64,000 bases of DNA, taken from assembly GCF_041734735.1 (NCBI RefSeq), contig NC_134878.1, positions 32,190,311 through 32,254,310 on the forward strand. The letters are read 5' to 3'. The notes beneath the pieces were generated by a model that did no database searches, was not told where the DNA came from, and saw only the letters and a list, made by a program, of their open reading frames with translations. The position numbers were made by a program, and so were the translations under genes. Shown here in pieces: positions 45,801-60,000 of the stretch. The stretch's first letter is position 1. Each line of letters begins with the position of its first letter. The DNA comes from Babylonia areolata. Its lineage: Eukaryota > Mollusca > Gastropoda > Neogastropoda > Buccinidae.

Positions 45801-48800
45801 AACACACATCCTGTTTTCATTTGTGTGTTTCTTTTGTATATATTACTCTGGCATTATTGCAGATAACAGCTCAAAAGATTCTTGAAGAAATCCTACCCTT
45901 TTTTTAAACAGCTGATAGAATATCTCTCCCACACATACACAAACACTCACGCACAAACACACACACTTAAGTTCAGGCTTACCTGGCTGTTGAATCGCTC
46001 ATAAGAGGTCACCTGGTACAGTTCATTACCAGTTTCCTGAGTCCTGGGATCTAATGTACGAAATTTGACTGGAGATATATAACTGGCCCAACTTGTAGGC
46101 GATTCACAGTGACTCTCGTTACCACCCACAGGTTTCTTAGAATCATCAGTATCTGCACAATGAATTTCTGCATGGAAAGGTTCTTCATCTTTACTTTTTG
46201 CCTGTTTGCTTGCAGGTGTATTTCCAGTTTTGGAAGATCTAAGCTTGCTTCTGCCTTTATTTTTGGGTGACTGTGAAGATTCATCTTCTCCAACAGAAGA
46301 ATCTGACCCTGTGTCCTGCTCAGGATCATCTTCTTTATATGACACTGGCCGTCTTTTTCTCAGTCTACGGACAGGAGATGCACCATTTTTATCAGGAACA
46401 CCCTCAGCAAACTTTTCTCTTACATCAGAACTAATCAGCTTAGAAACAGACCCATTTGTAGCATGTTTCTGTTTTGATTTCTTTTCAGTTTTACTGTCAA
46501 CAGCATATGAGTATTCTGGTATCCTTACAGATTTGTTTCTTGAATCAGAAATGTTCCGATCATATGGAAGTGTTGCATTCATTTTGCTCTGCCACTCTTC
46601 TAGGGCCCTGCACCTAGGGTGTTCAGCAGTATTATCTTGACTGTGATGTTCATCATTACTTTCTTCATTATCTTCATTTTCACAGTCACTGCTCACTGAT
46701 ACTGGTCGTTCCACGTAAGCATACTTTCTGGGTGAAGATGCAGAACCATCAACAAGGTTAATCTCTGTTGCCATGCTTGTGGCATGGGTTTTATTTTTCT
46801 GTCTACCTTTCACCCCACAAAGTTTAAGATTTTCAAAGCCACGTATTTTATCTCCTTTTCCCTCAGAAACGTCAGAAACATTCGCACTTTGATTCAATGC
46901 CTCCTGGCAGTTTCCCTGAAGTATACACTCTGGTTCCAGATCAATCTCAATCATAAAGCCAACATTTAAATCATCATTATCAACCAACAAATGTGAGCTG
47001 GATGTTTCGTGGGCTATCTGTTTCTTTGGACTTTTCTGTTCAGGTCTTGGTGGTGGGGTAGCTGATTCTGCTAGTTCAACTGTTGCGGCTTGTTTCCTTG
47101 ATGGCTGATTTGACATAATCTCACTTTCTTTTGCAAAATCTATCTCCTGGCTCTCTTTGGTTATCATCTTTCTGACTGCATTCCCACAATGAGATACCTG
47201 AGAGTTTTCCATGTCTTTTCTTGGTTCATTCTTTTGTTCACATATTTTGTTCTTTGTGTATTTCTTTGACTTTGCATTCTGTTCTGATGTGTTCACTTTT
47301 GACATGTTCATTTCATCTTGAAGCCCTTGGCTGTCAATTCTACAAGTTGAGACTGTCAGTGTTTTGTTTGTTATCTCATACATGACCTGTGCTCTTTCTC
47401 TGTTATCACGGCAGTCCCGAAGAATATACCTAGCACATCTGGATGCTGTCTGGTCCATGTGCAACTGCTTCAATTTTTCATCATCTGTGCAGTTGTTCAT
47501 TTGACTTTTCCCTATGGGCTGACTGGCTGACACAGTGGAGTTCATTATGGATTTCTTCATTCTGGATCTTCCTCTTCTCGTCGGAGATGATTGTTTTTCT
47601 GTTTTCTCTGACTCCATGGTTTGAATATGCCCCAGGGAACCACTCCGAGTTGTCCTACAGGATTCCTCCACTAAAACTGCAATACACATTAAATCAAGTG
47701 TCATCAAAGCTTGATCAAAAGATTGTCTTTCTGTAATATACTTTCAGTATTTCCAAGCCACACTCCCAGACATACCATCGGCTGACCACCTTTTGAATGT
47801 GGATATAAGCCCACCCTCCAAGGCAGAAATCTCCAGAGCCATTAAGTCCTTGAAAAATGGGAAAGCAGCAGGCCCAAATGGCACACCACAGGAAGCGATA
47901 AAGGCAAACATCCCAACATACACAGAAATGCTTCACCCATTGCTTCAAAAAGTATGGGTGCAAGAACAAGTGCCAGAAGAGTGGAAAAAGGGCTATCTAG
48001 TCAAACTACCAAAGAATGGGGACTTCTCTTCTTGCAACAACTGGCGAGGTATCATGCCGTTTGGTCCCAAGCAAGATTCTAACCAGAATTATGCTGGACA
48101 GACTAAAAAATGCCCCATACGACTACCCCAAGAACAGGCAGGCTTCCGCCGAGACAAGTCACGCACTAATTACATCACCACCTTGCAGATTATTATTGAA
48201 CAGTCAATAGAGTAGCAATCCCCTCTTTACATAACCTTAGTCAACTTTGAAAAAGCCTTCGACAGTGTAGACAGAAAGGTCATCTTGAAGCTGATGCACC
48301 ACTACAGTGTACCACCAAAGTTCATCTCCATCATCCAGCAGCTATACGAAGACTCGACCTGCCATGTCATCCACAATGGGAAACTGACAGACCCCTTCAT
48401 GGTGCAGACAGCATGAGGCAGGGCTGTCTGCTGTCACCAACTATCTTCCTCCTCGTTGTGGACTGGATCATGAAGAAGACCGCTGAATATGGAGGGACTG
48501 GGATCCAGTGGACTCTCACCAAACAATCAGAAGACCTGGACTTTGCAGACGATGTATGCCTCCTCTCATGTAGACACCAAGATACCCAGGGAAAGCTAAA
48601 CCGACTGTCTGAAGAAGCTGAGAAAACAGGTCTCAAAACTAACATGCTTGTAAGAGAAAACAAAAAGAGGCAGGATCAGCTCCATCTCAGAGGTGAAAAC
48701 ATCAGTGAGGCAGAGGTTTGTCTACCTTGGCAGCGTAGTGAGCAAGGATGGAGATGAAGACATCAAGAGCCGCATCAACAAAGTGAGCCATGCCTTCAAC

Positions 48801-51574
48801 ACCCTGCGGGCAATTTGGAACTCCACATCTCTTTCAACTCAAAACAAACTCAGAATCTTCAACACAAATGTTAAAGCAGTCCTCTTGTACGGCTCTGAAA
48901 CATGGCGAACAACCAAGACGAACACAAACTACAAGCCTTCATCAATAGATGCCTATGTCATATTTTAAACATCAGATGGCCAGAGACCATATCAAATGCC
49001 TGCCTCTGGAGTAGAACCAACCAGGTGCCCATCAGTGAGGAGATCAGGAGGAGGAAATGGGGCTGGATAAGCCACACCCTTTGAGAGCCTCCAGACAACA
49101 CCACAAGACAGGCACTTGAATGGAACCCCCAAGGAAAAAGGAGAGTGGCCAGACCAAAGCAGACCTGGAGCAGAAGCACGGCGGATGAGATGAAGGCACA
49201 GCCAGATGGACATGGACCCGGCTGAAGAGGACAGCCCAAAAACAAGTCTGCTGGAGAAGTACTGTTGCAGCCCTATGCTCCACAAGGAGTCAAGAGGCGT
49301 AAGTCAAGTCAAAGTCAATTTCCAAGCTGAGCACAAGAAAATCATTGTTCAAAAAGCAAGCGTACGAAATCAAATTTGTATCTTGATCATCATCAGAGGG
49401 TCTATGTTTGTAATTCCATCATGTATGTTATGTTTAAAAAATATATAACAAAGTAGAGGGGAGAATCTTCCAAACAGTATAATGTATACAATGTAAAGGT
49501 GATGAAACTACTTCCCCTTCAAATGTATACTTGGATCAAATAAAAAAGAAAATTTCTGATATAACTACACATATATGGTAGTGTCAAAAACACAAGAAAG
49601 GACCACAAAGCTGACAAACTAATAAAATAAACCACACATTTCAGGAAACAGAACAAAACCTAAAGTCTATTTAGCAAACCAACCAAATAACAATATACAC
49701 ATAAAGAAAAGGGGGAAAAAGGATCCTCACCTTCTTGGGTCCTGATTGGTCTTTCAGATAATTCCATGAACTCATGAACCTGCATGTAAAAACTCTTCAT
49801 TTGCATGATTAGATTAATGTATATAAACCTAAATTAAAAAAATTATGAACATTCCTAATGAATAATCAAAGAAACTCACAATTAGCCCATGAATAATAGT
49901 AACAAAGAAATCTTTTAATTACAATATTACATATGCAGCTGGATGCACTATAACCTTTAGAGGCATAATACTTTGCAGAAACGTTATAAACACATTTCCA
50001 AACTGCTGAATAATTAAAACAAGATAAAGACAAACATAGGAATCTGACGCAGACATAACAGGAGCATGAATGTTTACATGCTTCCAAAACAAAACCAAAA
50101 TAATTTTAACACTCAAGTCACATTTCTAAATATTCAGCTTACTTTTGAGGATTCTGTGAAAGTAGACAAAAGTTTATTCCCATCCTCTGTAATATGAAAC
50201 GACTCTGCTTTATCACCTATGTTTTCAGCCTTCCTGGAAAACAGAAAGCATGCATGTAAACATTATCTTTCTTTTATATCTGACCAGCACATATACTGCG
50301 CATGTGTGGGGTGGGAATGTGCATGTGTGACCAGCACATTTCAAACAGGTTAGCAAGTGAGACAGTGAGATAAAGAGTGAATTACACAAACTGGTGATAT
50401 CAGTCATACAGGAATCATAGGGTTTTTCCAGCAAGGAGAGAAGTTTTAGACAGAGAGATATTTGGGAAGTGAGAACATATGTCCAACATTTAAGTTTGAA
50501 ACTTGATACCTGTTTGAACACTAAAGGTACAACACCCAAGCACTTGAAAATACCACATTAGTTTCCTGGTAACAATGTAAAAACAGGATTCAGCAATAGC
50601 TGCCAGAAGAGCTCCTTTTTATTCATTTATTTCAATACTGGTCTTAAGACACCCACTGACCAAAACACATCATTTATAAAAATCATTTTCAAACATTTTG
50701 TGAATCTGTAACTTTGGGTAATAAAATAAACAAAAGCCTTATCACAAAAAACAAATGAGGTCAATTTTATGAAGAAGACTTGCACAATTCTGAATAAGAT
50801 TCCTGCATGTCACAAAAGCAAAACAAAAAAATCTAAAATAAAAATCTAAAAATACCAAGGAAAAAAAAGAGAAAACCCTAAAAACCACCACAAAATCACA
50901 TGCATAAGAAACAAATGAAAGCCCTGTTCGTAATTCTTTTGCAGTACCCATTTGCCATGCCTCCTTCCTTGGACAAAGGGTCTAGTTTCACCAATGCCAC
51001 TGAACTGCAATGATCCTTTTGATGATCTTGCTCCTCTTTTAAGCCTGCACAAACAGCATTCTGTTCATACAGTCTTTTGGCTAGACACAACCCGACTCAA
51101 CATCATCTTGTGCTTAATAACACAGATTTCACAGAGTGTATATTCCTGTATTCAAGATTCTGCACAGAAAAACCTGTCAGAGGACTGGGTTGAATAAATC
51201 CATTTACATAATATTTCTCTTTGTGCAGAAATTGTGACCAATTAAAACTCAACCCACTCCCCCGCAAAAGTATTAGAACTGTTTCTTTTTCTGCCGAAGC
51301 TAAATAAAAAAGATACATGCGCACATACAATGGGTTTACAAGTGCAGGCAAATCAGCATCCAGCAAATCAATACAGCTTTGGGAGACTGCTAGTCTGTCT
51401 GATGGGAGTTGAAAAGAAGAATGAGTGATGGTGATTTCAAATAAATGGAGAAACAAACATTTTATCTGATCCATCACGCACAGTAAACTGGCCTGCAAGC
51501 CGGTACAGAGGAAGGGCAGATGGACTGAGGGAAAACTGGGCAAACCAGTTCCACTAAAAAACAATGGAAGGGTG

Positions 51575-51631
<57 letters not shown>

Positions 51632-53155
51632 CCATACCATTTCTGTATCCAAGCATGTGAGACAAAACAACTAGTTACCAGCTGGATCTGGGAGTGACCC
51701 CATTTTCCTTCTGGACACACCCAGACTTGACAAGGAGCCAGCAGACTTTGATTGCAGTCTCTTTGATTTCCTAGGTGGTAACTGGGAACCATCTGACTTC
51801 TTTGATTTCTCCTTGGTCTGCCCTCCTGGCAATGAATACGTGCCTGATGCCTCTCCTGTTTTCGCAACAGTTAAACAACAAGTAATAATTACAATAAATA
51901 ATACACTGAGAATCTTTCAATAAATGTTTGTGTATGTGGACACTATAGCAAATGTGTCATCACTTCATTTTTGTATGACTTCAATATCCTCTTCAATGTA
52001 AGAATGACATTGTAAAGAAGATATCAAGATATTTTGTGAAACTTGTCTTTCAAATGAAACTTTCCCTAACATGAAAAAGTATGCCCATTCTTTAAGTGAG
52101 CACAAAATTCAACAGGTCAAGTGCCCAGTCATTTAATGATGGTGTTTAAATGGGAGGAGAATTAAAGCATTTTCTATAAACACTCATATATGCATATACA
52201 ACAATGCAAACATATCCAAGGACTTACTCATCAAAAATGAAATTTCCTCTTTCCTACCTGCAGACTGACTGAAGAAGGAGCCCAAAGACACAACTGAAGC
52301 TGCAGGAGTGGACATGGGTTCAGAGGGTTCAGACGCCTTGTGCTGCTTCTCTTCAATCTGCAGATCCGGCTTGTTTACAGGATGGCATAATTTCTGCACA
52401 GGAACAGGAGTTGTGTTTTGTCAGCAATTTGAAATTACTTTCCAGCCTACAAATCATCACATTCAAACATTAACCCATTCCATGCCTGTGAAACATAAGC
52501 TGACTTCCCAGACAAACTGTTTTGCCAGTGCCACAAAGACATCCAGAAAAAACACTTATCACAGCAACAGAAAGACAATGCATCTAAACATGCCAGTACC
52601 TCAAACTGTAATACTCAGTAAGAATCAAAACAGAAACAAAAATAATCTTATTCATCACAACCACCTAAAGCCATTGATTTTTGTCCCTCTTCACACGACA
52701 CAGTTTGAGAAACACAAAAGTCTGCCATACTGTTCACAGAACTATTGGTTTTGTGTAAGCCTGCTTCTGTGCTGGTGCTCACTTCAGCATCGTCTGCTTG
52801 AACTAGCTGAACATTTGTGCATTTAAACCACAATGAAAAATAACAAATTACATACTTAAATAACTTATCTAAAATATATCTTAAGAAAGAAAAAGACCCA
52901 AGATGAAAAGGGAAAGAAAAATAAAGAGAGAAAACAATCATCCACAAACCTTGCCAAGTAATCGAGACAGAATGCTCTTCAGATGAAGGTGTGCCTGGCT
53001 GACAGCAATACGAAGAACAGACAAAGGTTGATCGTCATGTCCATAAGGAAAGCTGGCTGCCATCCCCTTGAAGAAAATTTTTACATGCAGCTCATCTTCC
53101 TTTTCTGCAACAGACAGATCAACACAGGATGCACTTGCTCTCTCTCTCTCTCTGT

Positions 53156-53196
<41 letters not shown>

Positions 53197-54767
53197 AAAT
53201 TATTTTGATTTTATCAATTCTTGCTCATTCAATGTAATTCTCCATACCCTTAGTACACTTGAGAACCACATGTTACCTTGACCACCATTTCACACCAAGC
53301 CAAGCTACCATCAAGACATCCACTGCAAGTGCTCCATTTTTAAACGCCAATAACCAACTTGAGTAGTTCACTTTCATGTTTAGTGCTGCTTTTGCCACTG
53401 CCGTTTCTCACTTTATGCCCAGATACACATTGCTGTGTTTGTGAAAGTGTGCTTGCTGCTATCTTTAAAAAAAAAAATGTAGGACTGAAAAGAAGGCCCT
53501 CTCAAATACTGCTGAGACCAGTAACCATGATTCCTTTCTGTACCTAGGTCAGCATGAGGAAAAAATGCTACCAGCAATTATTAATTCTGCTGCAGTGCAA
53601 ATGGCCCAAAACAAACCGTCTCCAGTCTTGCCTACCCCAATTACACTGTGGCAGCCACAAGACCATCCCCTACCTAAACAAAATCAATATGTAAAATCAA
53701 AACACACTGCAAATTACACCCAAACACATTAGTGGGTATGGAGAGAGACGGGGAGAGGGACAGAGAAGGGGAAGGGGAAATATTTTAAATCACACACACA
53801 CACAATCACACTTTCTCTTTCTCACCTTGACAAACACATGTGACAATTTTCTCCTCCCAGATGGAAACAGTATCCCAAAACTCATCATCGATACTCATTA
53901 TCTGAAACAGAATGATATCTATATTAGATTCATACATTTTGAATTCTTTAACTGCAATAGCTGACACAGCTTAATTAGGCCTTTCATATCTTTAAGCTCA
54001 GAGCAAAAATGATAAACACCAATGTTTGTACTTTGAACAAGACCTCTCTTCAGCAAGGCATATTCAACTGTCCTTGTATACTATGACAGATAATATTATT
54101 TTATCTAATCAAAATTAACTGCCTCACTTTCTACCAGTGCCATCATAATGACTGTCTGCTACACAATTCACTGTACCAATGCTCATTAGCGTTCCACTGA
54201 ATACCTGCATGCTTGCCACATATTCCACAACAATAGTGCCTATTGAATTCTCAACGTTTTCTGTATGAGTGTATGCCGATATTCATATCTGGTATGATAT
54301 ACTCTGCTCTCCCCAAAACCTTCTTTAAAAATGAATGATTAATAAATAATAATAACAATAATAGTAATAATCATCATCATCAACATAATAATAATAATAA
54401 TAATGGATATTTTATTATTTATATGGTGCTTTACAATACACACATATAACACATTACATCAATGTTACATACACACAAAAAATTCACCAAAACTAATTAA
54501 TGGGTTCTGATACAGTACTGATAGATATAAAAGCTCTTTTATTCAAACAAGCTCATCAAGTGCATGTCTGTAAGTTATGTTAAAATCTATAATCATTAAG
54601 TAGGAAAAGACCTGATGAACAATGTTTTTTTGTAATTTTTTTTTTTTTTTCTGATATAGACAAGATCTCTCTGCTGTACAGCTATTTATTTTATAAATAG
54701 GAATCTCCAGTAGTAACCCTTCTCAACAACTCTCTCATAACAATGACCAAATTCTCTATTACAAATG

Positions 54768-54829
<62 letters not shown>

Positions 54830-56952
54830 TTACTGATCTCTATACAGTTATTATGTCCATTCATGACAAAATATACAGAGTGAAAAAAAAAATCCCTTGA
54901 ATTAAAACAACATAACTTCAGTCAAATGTCAAACTAACACTTAACTGATTTTTTTTTCCAAATCAGTACACAGCCATCAATCATAGATTTATTCTACTAT
55001 GCAAGACCATCTTCCATACATTAAACTGAGAGAAATGTAATCATTTTTATTGTAATGAGGACCAGGTGACTACCTGACTGGAGCTCTGTATATTCTCACA
55101 GAAGATGAGAATCCTCTTGCTTTCCATGTTGACATCCAACCAGAACTCATCATATCCCATATCACAAGGTTTCTGGAGCTGTTGACAAGCATTAAGAAAG
55201 TATACAGATGTAAAATCATAGCTGATGAAAACTCAAAATTATGGCACAAAACAATTCCTAGCTACAATCAGAATATATGTCTGTGGTATGAAAGTCAATA
55301 TTCTTTAAAGCAAACATGTAGGTTAAATATACTGCATCATGCAATCTACGATTAAACAATAAGATCTGATGGTTGCATCTGAAATGTTCTCAAAATCCTT
55401 TAAAATTCCAAGACAAACAATCCATGGTTCCTCACATCAACATAATAAAGTTTCTCACAAGACATCTATAAATATACATTGTAAAGTTTCCATTCAATAA
55501 GAACATTTTCATGATAGAATACTGTGCTTCTTGCCATCTACAAATGAAAACAGAAGCCAAATGACAGTCCTATTTGCAACTCTGGTCTGCAACTGTCACA
55601 GACCACATGATCTAAATTTATATGACTCCAAATCGTGACAGTGTTCTTGCATTTTTAGGCAAGTTTTGGTTGATTTTCTTGTTAATTTTCATAGGAGAGG
55701 AAATGCTGTTCAGTTCGAGTTCAGAAAGATGAACAATATAGGTAGACACTACACTGCAGCAGACTCGCTGGTTATTTGCTAGAATTAACTGAAGAGAGTT
55801 ACATTTGCAAACATGAAATTAATGTTAGAGGTGAGAGTGATGATGTTCAAAAAGGTACGGACAACTATCATTCACACACTGAAATTGATTATCATGTCAA
55901 ACTGAGTAGAGTGAGTGTGGTTTGTTCTCATGAGAAAGTGGCAATGGATAGAGTGATGCATAAAAAAATAAAAATAAAAAAAAATAAAAAGCAGACCTAA
56001 CAGTAAACGGGGATAGCAAAAGACACATTTGATCAAAATTTGATGTAAGCAATCCAAAGATCCTGAGATATCTAATCCATTTATTTTTTTAAAATCAAAA
56101 TTCACCTTGTAGGTAGTTATCTATGCATGTCACATTTCAATGAAGAAAATGTTTGTCTTTATTTCAAGACATATATAGCATATACTTTTCTGGCACTTTA
56201 AAAAATATTTTGGATCCTTTTTTGTTAAAAAAATCTGATTTGGTTCTGAGAGTTCAATTATTAAGAGAGAACAGAATGCAAACCTTTTTTTCTTCAGAAT
56301 CAGATGGTAAAAAGATAATCACATGAAATTCAAGCTTCTAAAAGCAAGCTGATTAATCTGGTACAAGCAGATTATAACTGATGATCATGATAGGGATAAC
56401 TGATACATAGAACTTTTAGCTGACAATAATTCCACTAAAACTCAAGTTTAATATTTATTGAAATAAGATAAAAGACTAAAATCACTGAGAATGATATGAA
56501 AGATATAAATGCAAAGGAAAGGGAAACACTACCTTCCATGCTGTCATTCAAACTAATCAACTGAATATAAAGATAACACTTACTCACTGCATTCTATAAA
56601 ACCCAAAGGGGAGATAAGTAATCAACTTACTTGAACATTTCCAAGTGTAACGCTCAGACATGGATATGAAAAGACCCTGGAAAAGAATGAAAATTCACTG
56701 TATTATGTTACCATTTAATTAACTGATATGAATTTCTAAGACACCATTTCAACATTGTTTATGACCCTTAAGCAAAAATATAACACTCAAGATGATTTTT
56801 AACAAAACAAAAAACAAAAAAAAGCATGGCAGTACTGATAATGGACTTACTTTCTTCTGATGCCTTGATCAATATTCAGTTGATTTAGGAATTTTCTGCA
56901 ATCCTGAAAACACAATAAACAAGAAAGGGAAAGTAAGATACTAAGAGTGAGT

Positions 56953-57012
<60 letters not shown>

Positions 57013-60000
57013 GAGACAGAGACAGAGACACAGAGAGAGACACAGAGACAGACAGACAGACAGAGACAAAGACAAACAGACACAGACATGGGCAAAAGAG
57101 ATAACAGAAAAAAAAGAGTTAGGGAAGGGAAAATAAACAGAACATTTGTATCAATTCTGCTGATCCAAAACAAGATTCCTAAATGTTGTTCCTCTGATCT
57201 GACCTATCACACATGTTCAAGAACCTTCTAATGCATTCAAATTTATCAAAGTAATGCAGTCACATGATATGTAGGATTAACCAATTCAACTGATGCAAAG
57301 GACTAACTGATTTAGTTAGCATGCTTACAAGAATCCTATTGATGAGGTGAGTGGATAGAAAGGCGGAGGCATGAGCCAACTAGATTTCTGGTGAAAACTA
57401 CCAACATCCTACACAAAGAAAGAAAGCAAAACCATCAAAAGACTAGGATGTCTCTGTAATGATCTTAAAATGTCATGAAAAGTTGGTATTCACGGAGGAG
57501 GGGTCCTGCATAAAGTGTACAAGGTGTTTTACGTTTATTTCCACATGTGAAAGTATGTTTTGCAGTATAGGACTGAACTTGTCAGTTAGATAGATAATGG
57601 TACTGGACAATTTTTCAACCATTTTCAGCTAAAACATCTTTATGGACTATCAAAAAAGCCGAACTTGAAAACATTAAAACCTACAGTCACTTTCAAAACA
57701 TTTACAGACACATCTGACTTACCACTTCAAAATAACTGTCCCTCACAGCTGCAAATGCTTCTTGAATCTTTGGATGCTCAATCAAACCTGGAGAGTATTT
57801 CGGTCTAATTTTCTGTGGCATCAGACGAAACAAGAACTCCATCAGGCCCACTTGGATTTCATAATCTGAATGAAAAGATGAAACACAAAGTTTCAAACCA
57901 TCCAGAGAATGAACTTTGTCAAATATCAACAATTTCATTTTCTCAAAAATGTGTCAATGCATTTAGACAAATCCATGTATGCTTCACATCTGCTAGGCAG
58001 CATAACCCAACATGCTATAATCAGGCCTTAAGTGCATGCATATATATTTGTATACCTATCAGAAAGGATTTCTTGTACAGGATTTTGCTAAAGGACAACA
58101 CTTTATGTTATCCAAGCGTTCTTTTTCAGTTCACCAAGCACATGCTGCATATGGGAGCTTGGTTTATCATCTCATTCGAGTGACTAGACACAGTTTGATT
58201 TTCCACTCAAACTTGGGAGAAAGGGCAAGAAGGGGGTTCAAACTCAGACCCTCACGGATTGCACTGGCAGATAAGCATCTTATAAACACCAGGTCTCGGC
58301 CTTGGTGGGAGGGGCAGCTAGTGAGTCATTGACTGGTAGCTGTAGGAGGGCTGCAATTACCTCATCAGATACAGATGAGTCCCTGTTGAGGAGGGTGTTG
58401 AAGTGCTCTGCCCAGCGGGCAAGGATGTCTTTCTTGTCTGTCAGGAGGGTGGTCTGGTCCAAGGCTGGGACAGGGGTTGATCCTGTGACTCTCAGCCCAT
58501 ACACAGCTCGGAGACCATCATGGAAGGTCTTCATGTTGTGAGCATCAGCAGCGGACTGAAGCTCTTCAGACTTTCTCTCCCACCAGGTGTTCTTCATCTC
58601 ACGCAGCCTCTTCTGTACGAGTTGCTTGGTTTGCAAGTACTGGTTCTTCTTCCTCTGGCAGACTTTTATTGGAAATGTGATCCTGATGCCATATATGCAG
58701 TGTGTTCAGGAGCTTGGAGATTCCAGAGTCGTTCTCCTCTGTACAAAGGCGAGTGTGTCAGCTGTTGCTGTGTACACAGCATCTCTAAAGGTGCTCCATA
58801 CCTCTTCTACATCAGTCAATGCAGGAATTTCTTTGAGAGCTGCTTGGATTTGCTGCTGCAGCACGTCCTTGGTGACAGGGAGGCGGTGGATGTTCAGCTT
58901 CCTAGGGGGTTTCTGCCTGGCGGGTTGGAGCTTGCGTGCAAGTCTGATGTTCATCTTGCTGCGTACCAGGCGATGGTCCGACCAACAGACTGCTCCTCTC
59001 ATGCAGCGTGTAATGGAAACATCACCTCTGTCCCAACATGTGCCACTGCTTGGAGCGTGGGTACATCCATGTGTTCTTGTACTTGTCCGCTTGCTGGAAG
59101 AGGGTGCTGGTGATGGTTAGTCCATGCCGTGCACAGAGTGAGAGCAAAAACAGACCGTTGGAGTTGCATTTGCCAGTGCCATGCTGTCCTAGGACTTTTG
59201 GCCACAAGGAGAAGTCCACGCCGACGCTGGCATTGAAATCCACAAGGATGATCAAGCTGAAATGGTGCAGCTGAGCTCCTCGTAGAAAGCTTCTTTGATG
59301 TCATCAGTGTTGTTTATCATCGGGACATAGCAGCTGATGACTGTGGAGAAGCAATTCTCGGACAGCTTCCAACCTAGGGTCATTAGCCTATCGTTTATCC
59401 CACGTGGAAGACTGTCAAGCTGTCGTGCAAGTTTGGTTTGTATGGCAAAGCCCATGCCTGAGGTTCTTGGGGTGCCATCTGGCTTCCCAATGCAGTAGAA
59501 GGTGTAGCCCCCTCAAACTGGGTTTCACCAGGGCCTCAGGGCTGCTAAGTCCACCTGCTAACTATCAAGCATTCTAGCAATGAGCGCTGGACACCTTTCT
59601 GGTCTGTCGTCTGTCCAAAAAGGGTGCAAACATTCCAGGCACCCAGAGTCAGGGCATGACTCCTGGTGCTTTTCTTCTGTTGTTTTTGACTGCTAGTGTC
59701 GGATGTCCAAGTAGGTGCAGTTTCCGTCTATGTACTAGCTGAGGCAGGCTTTGTTTTGGGATCCTTTTATCTCCCCTTCCCTGTGTGGGGAGAGTAGTGC
59801 TGTCCCTAAAATGGGCTGCTCTGACGCTGTGGGAGGATACGGGCGTCGCATCTGCCCCAGTCTACGGTGGGCGACTATCACCCCACAGCCACCTGCATGC
59901 AGAGTTGTGACTAAGAACTGCCAGCAGCATCCTCTGCCTGTCCCCGTTACCACTTCTCCATCGCCAAAGGGCTTGGGAAAGCTGGGTGCTGAAGGGCTAG

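Noticed and set aside
55776-56000. Small coding gene on the + strand
   Set aside because: Ends in a poly-lysine artefact of an A-rich tract, has no domain, and lies in a SYCP2 intron.
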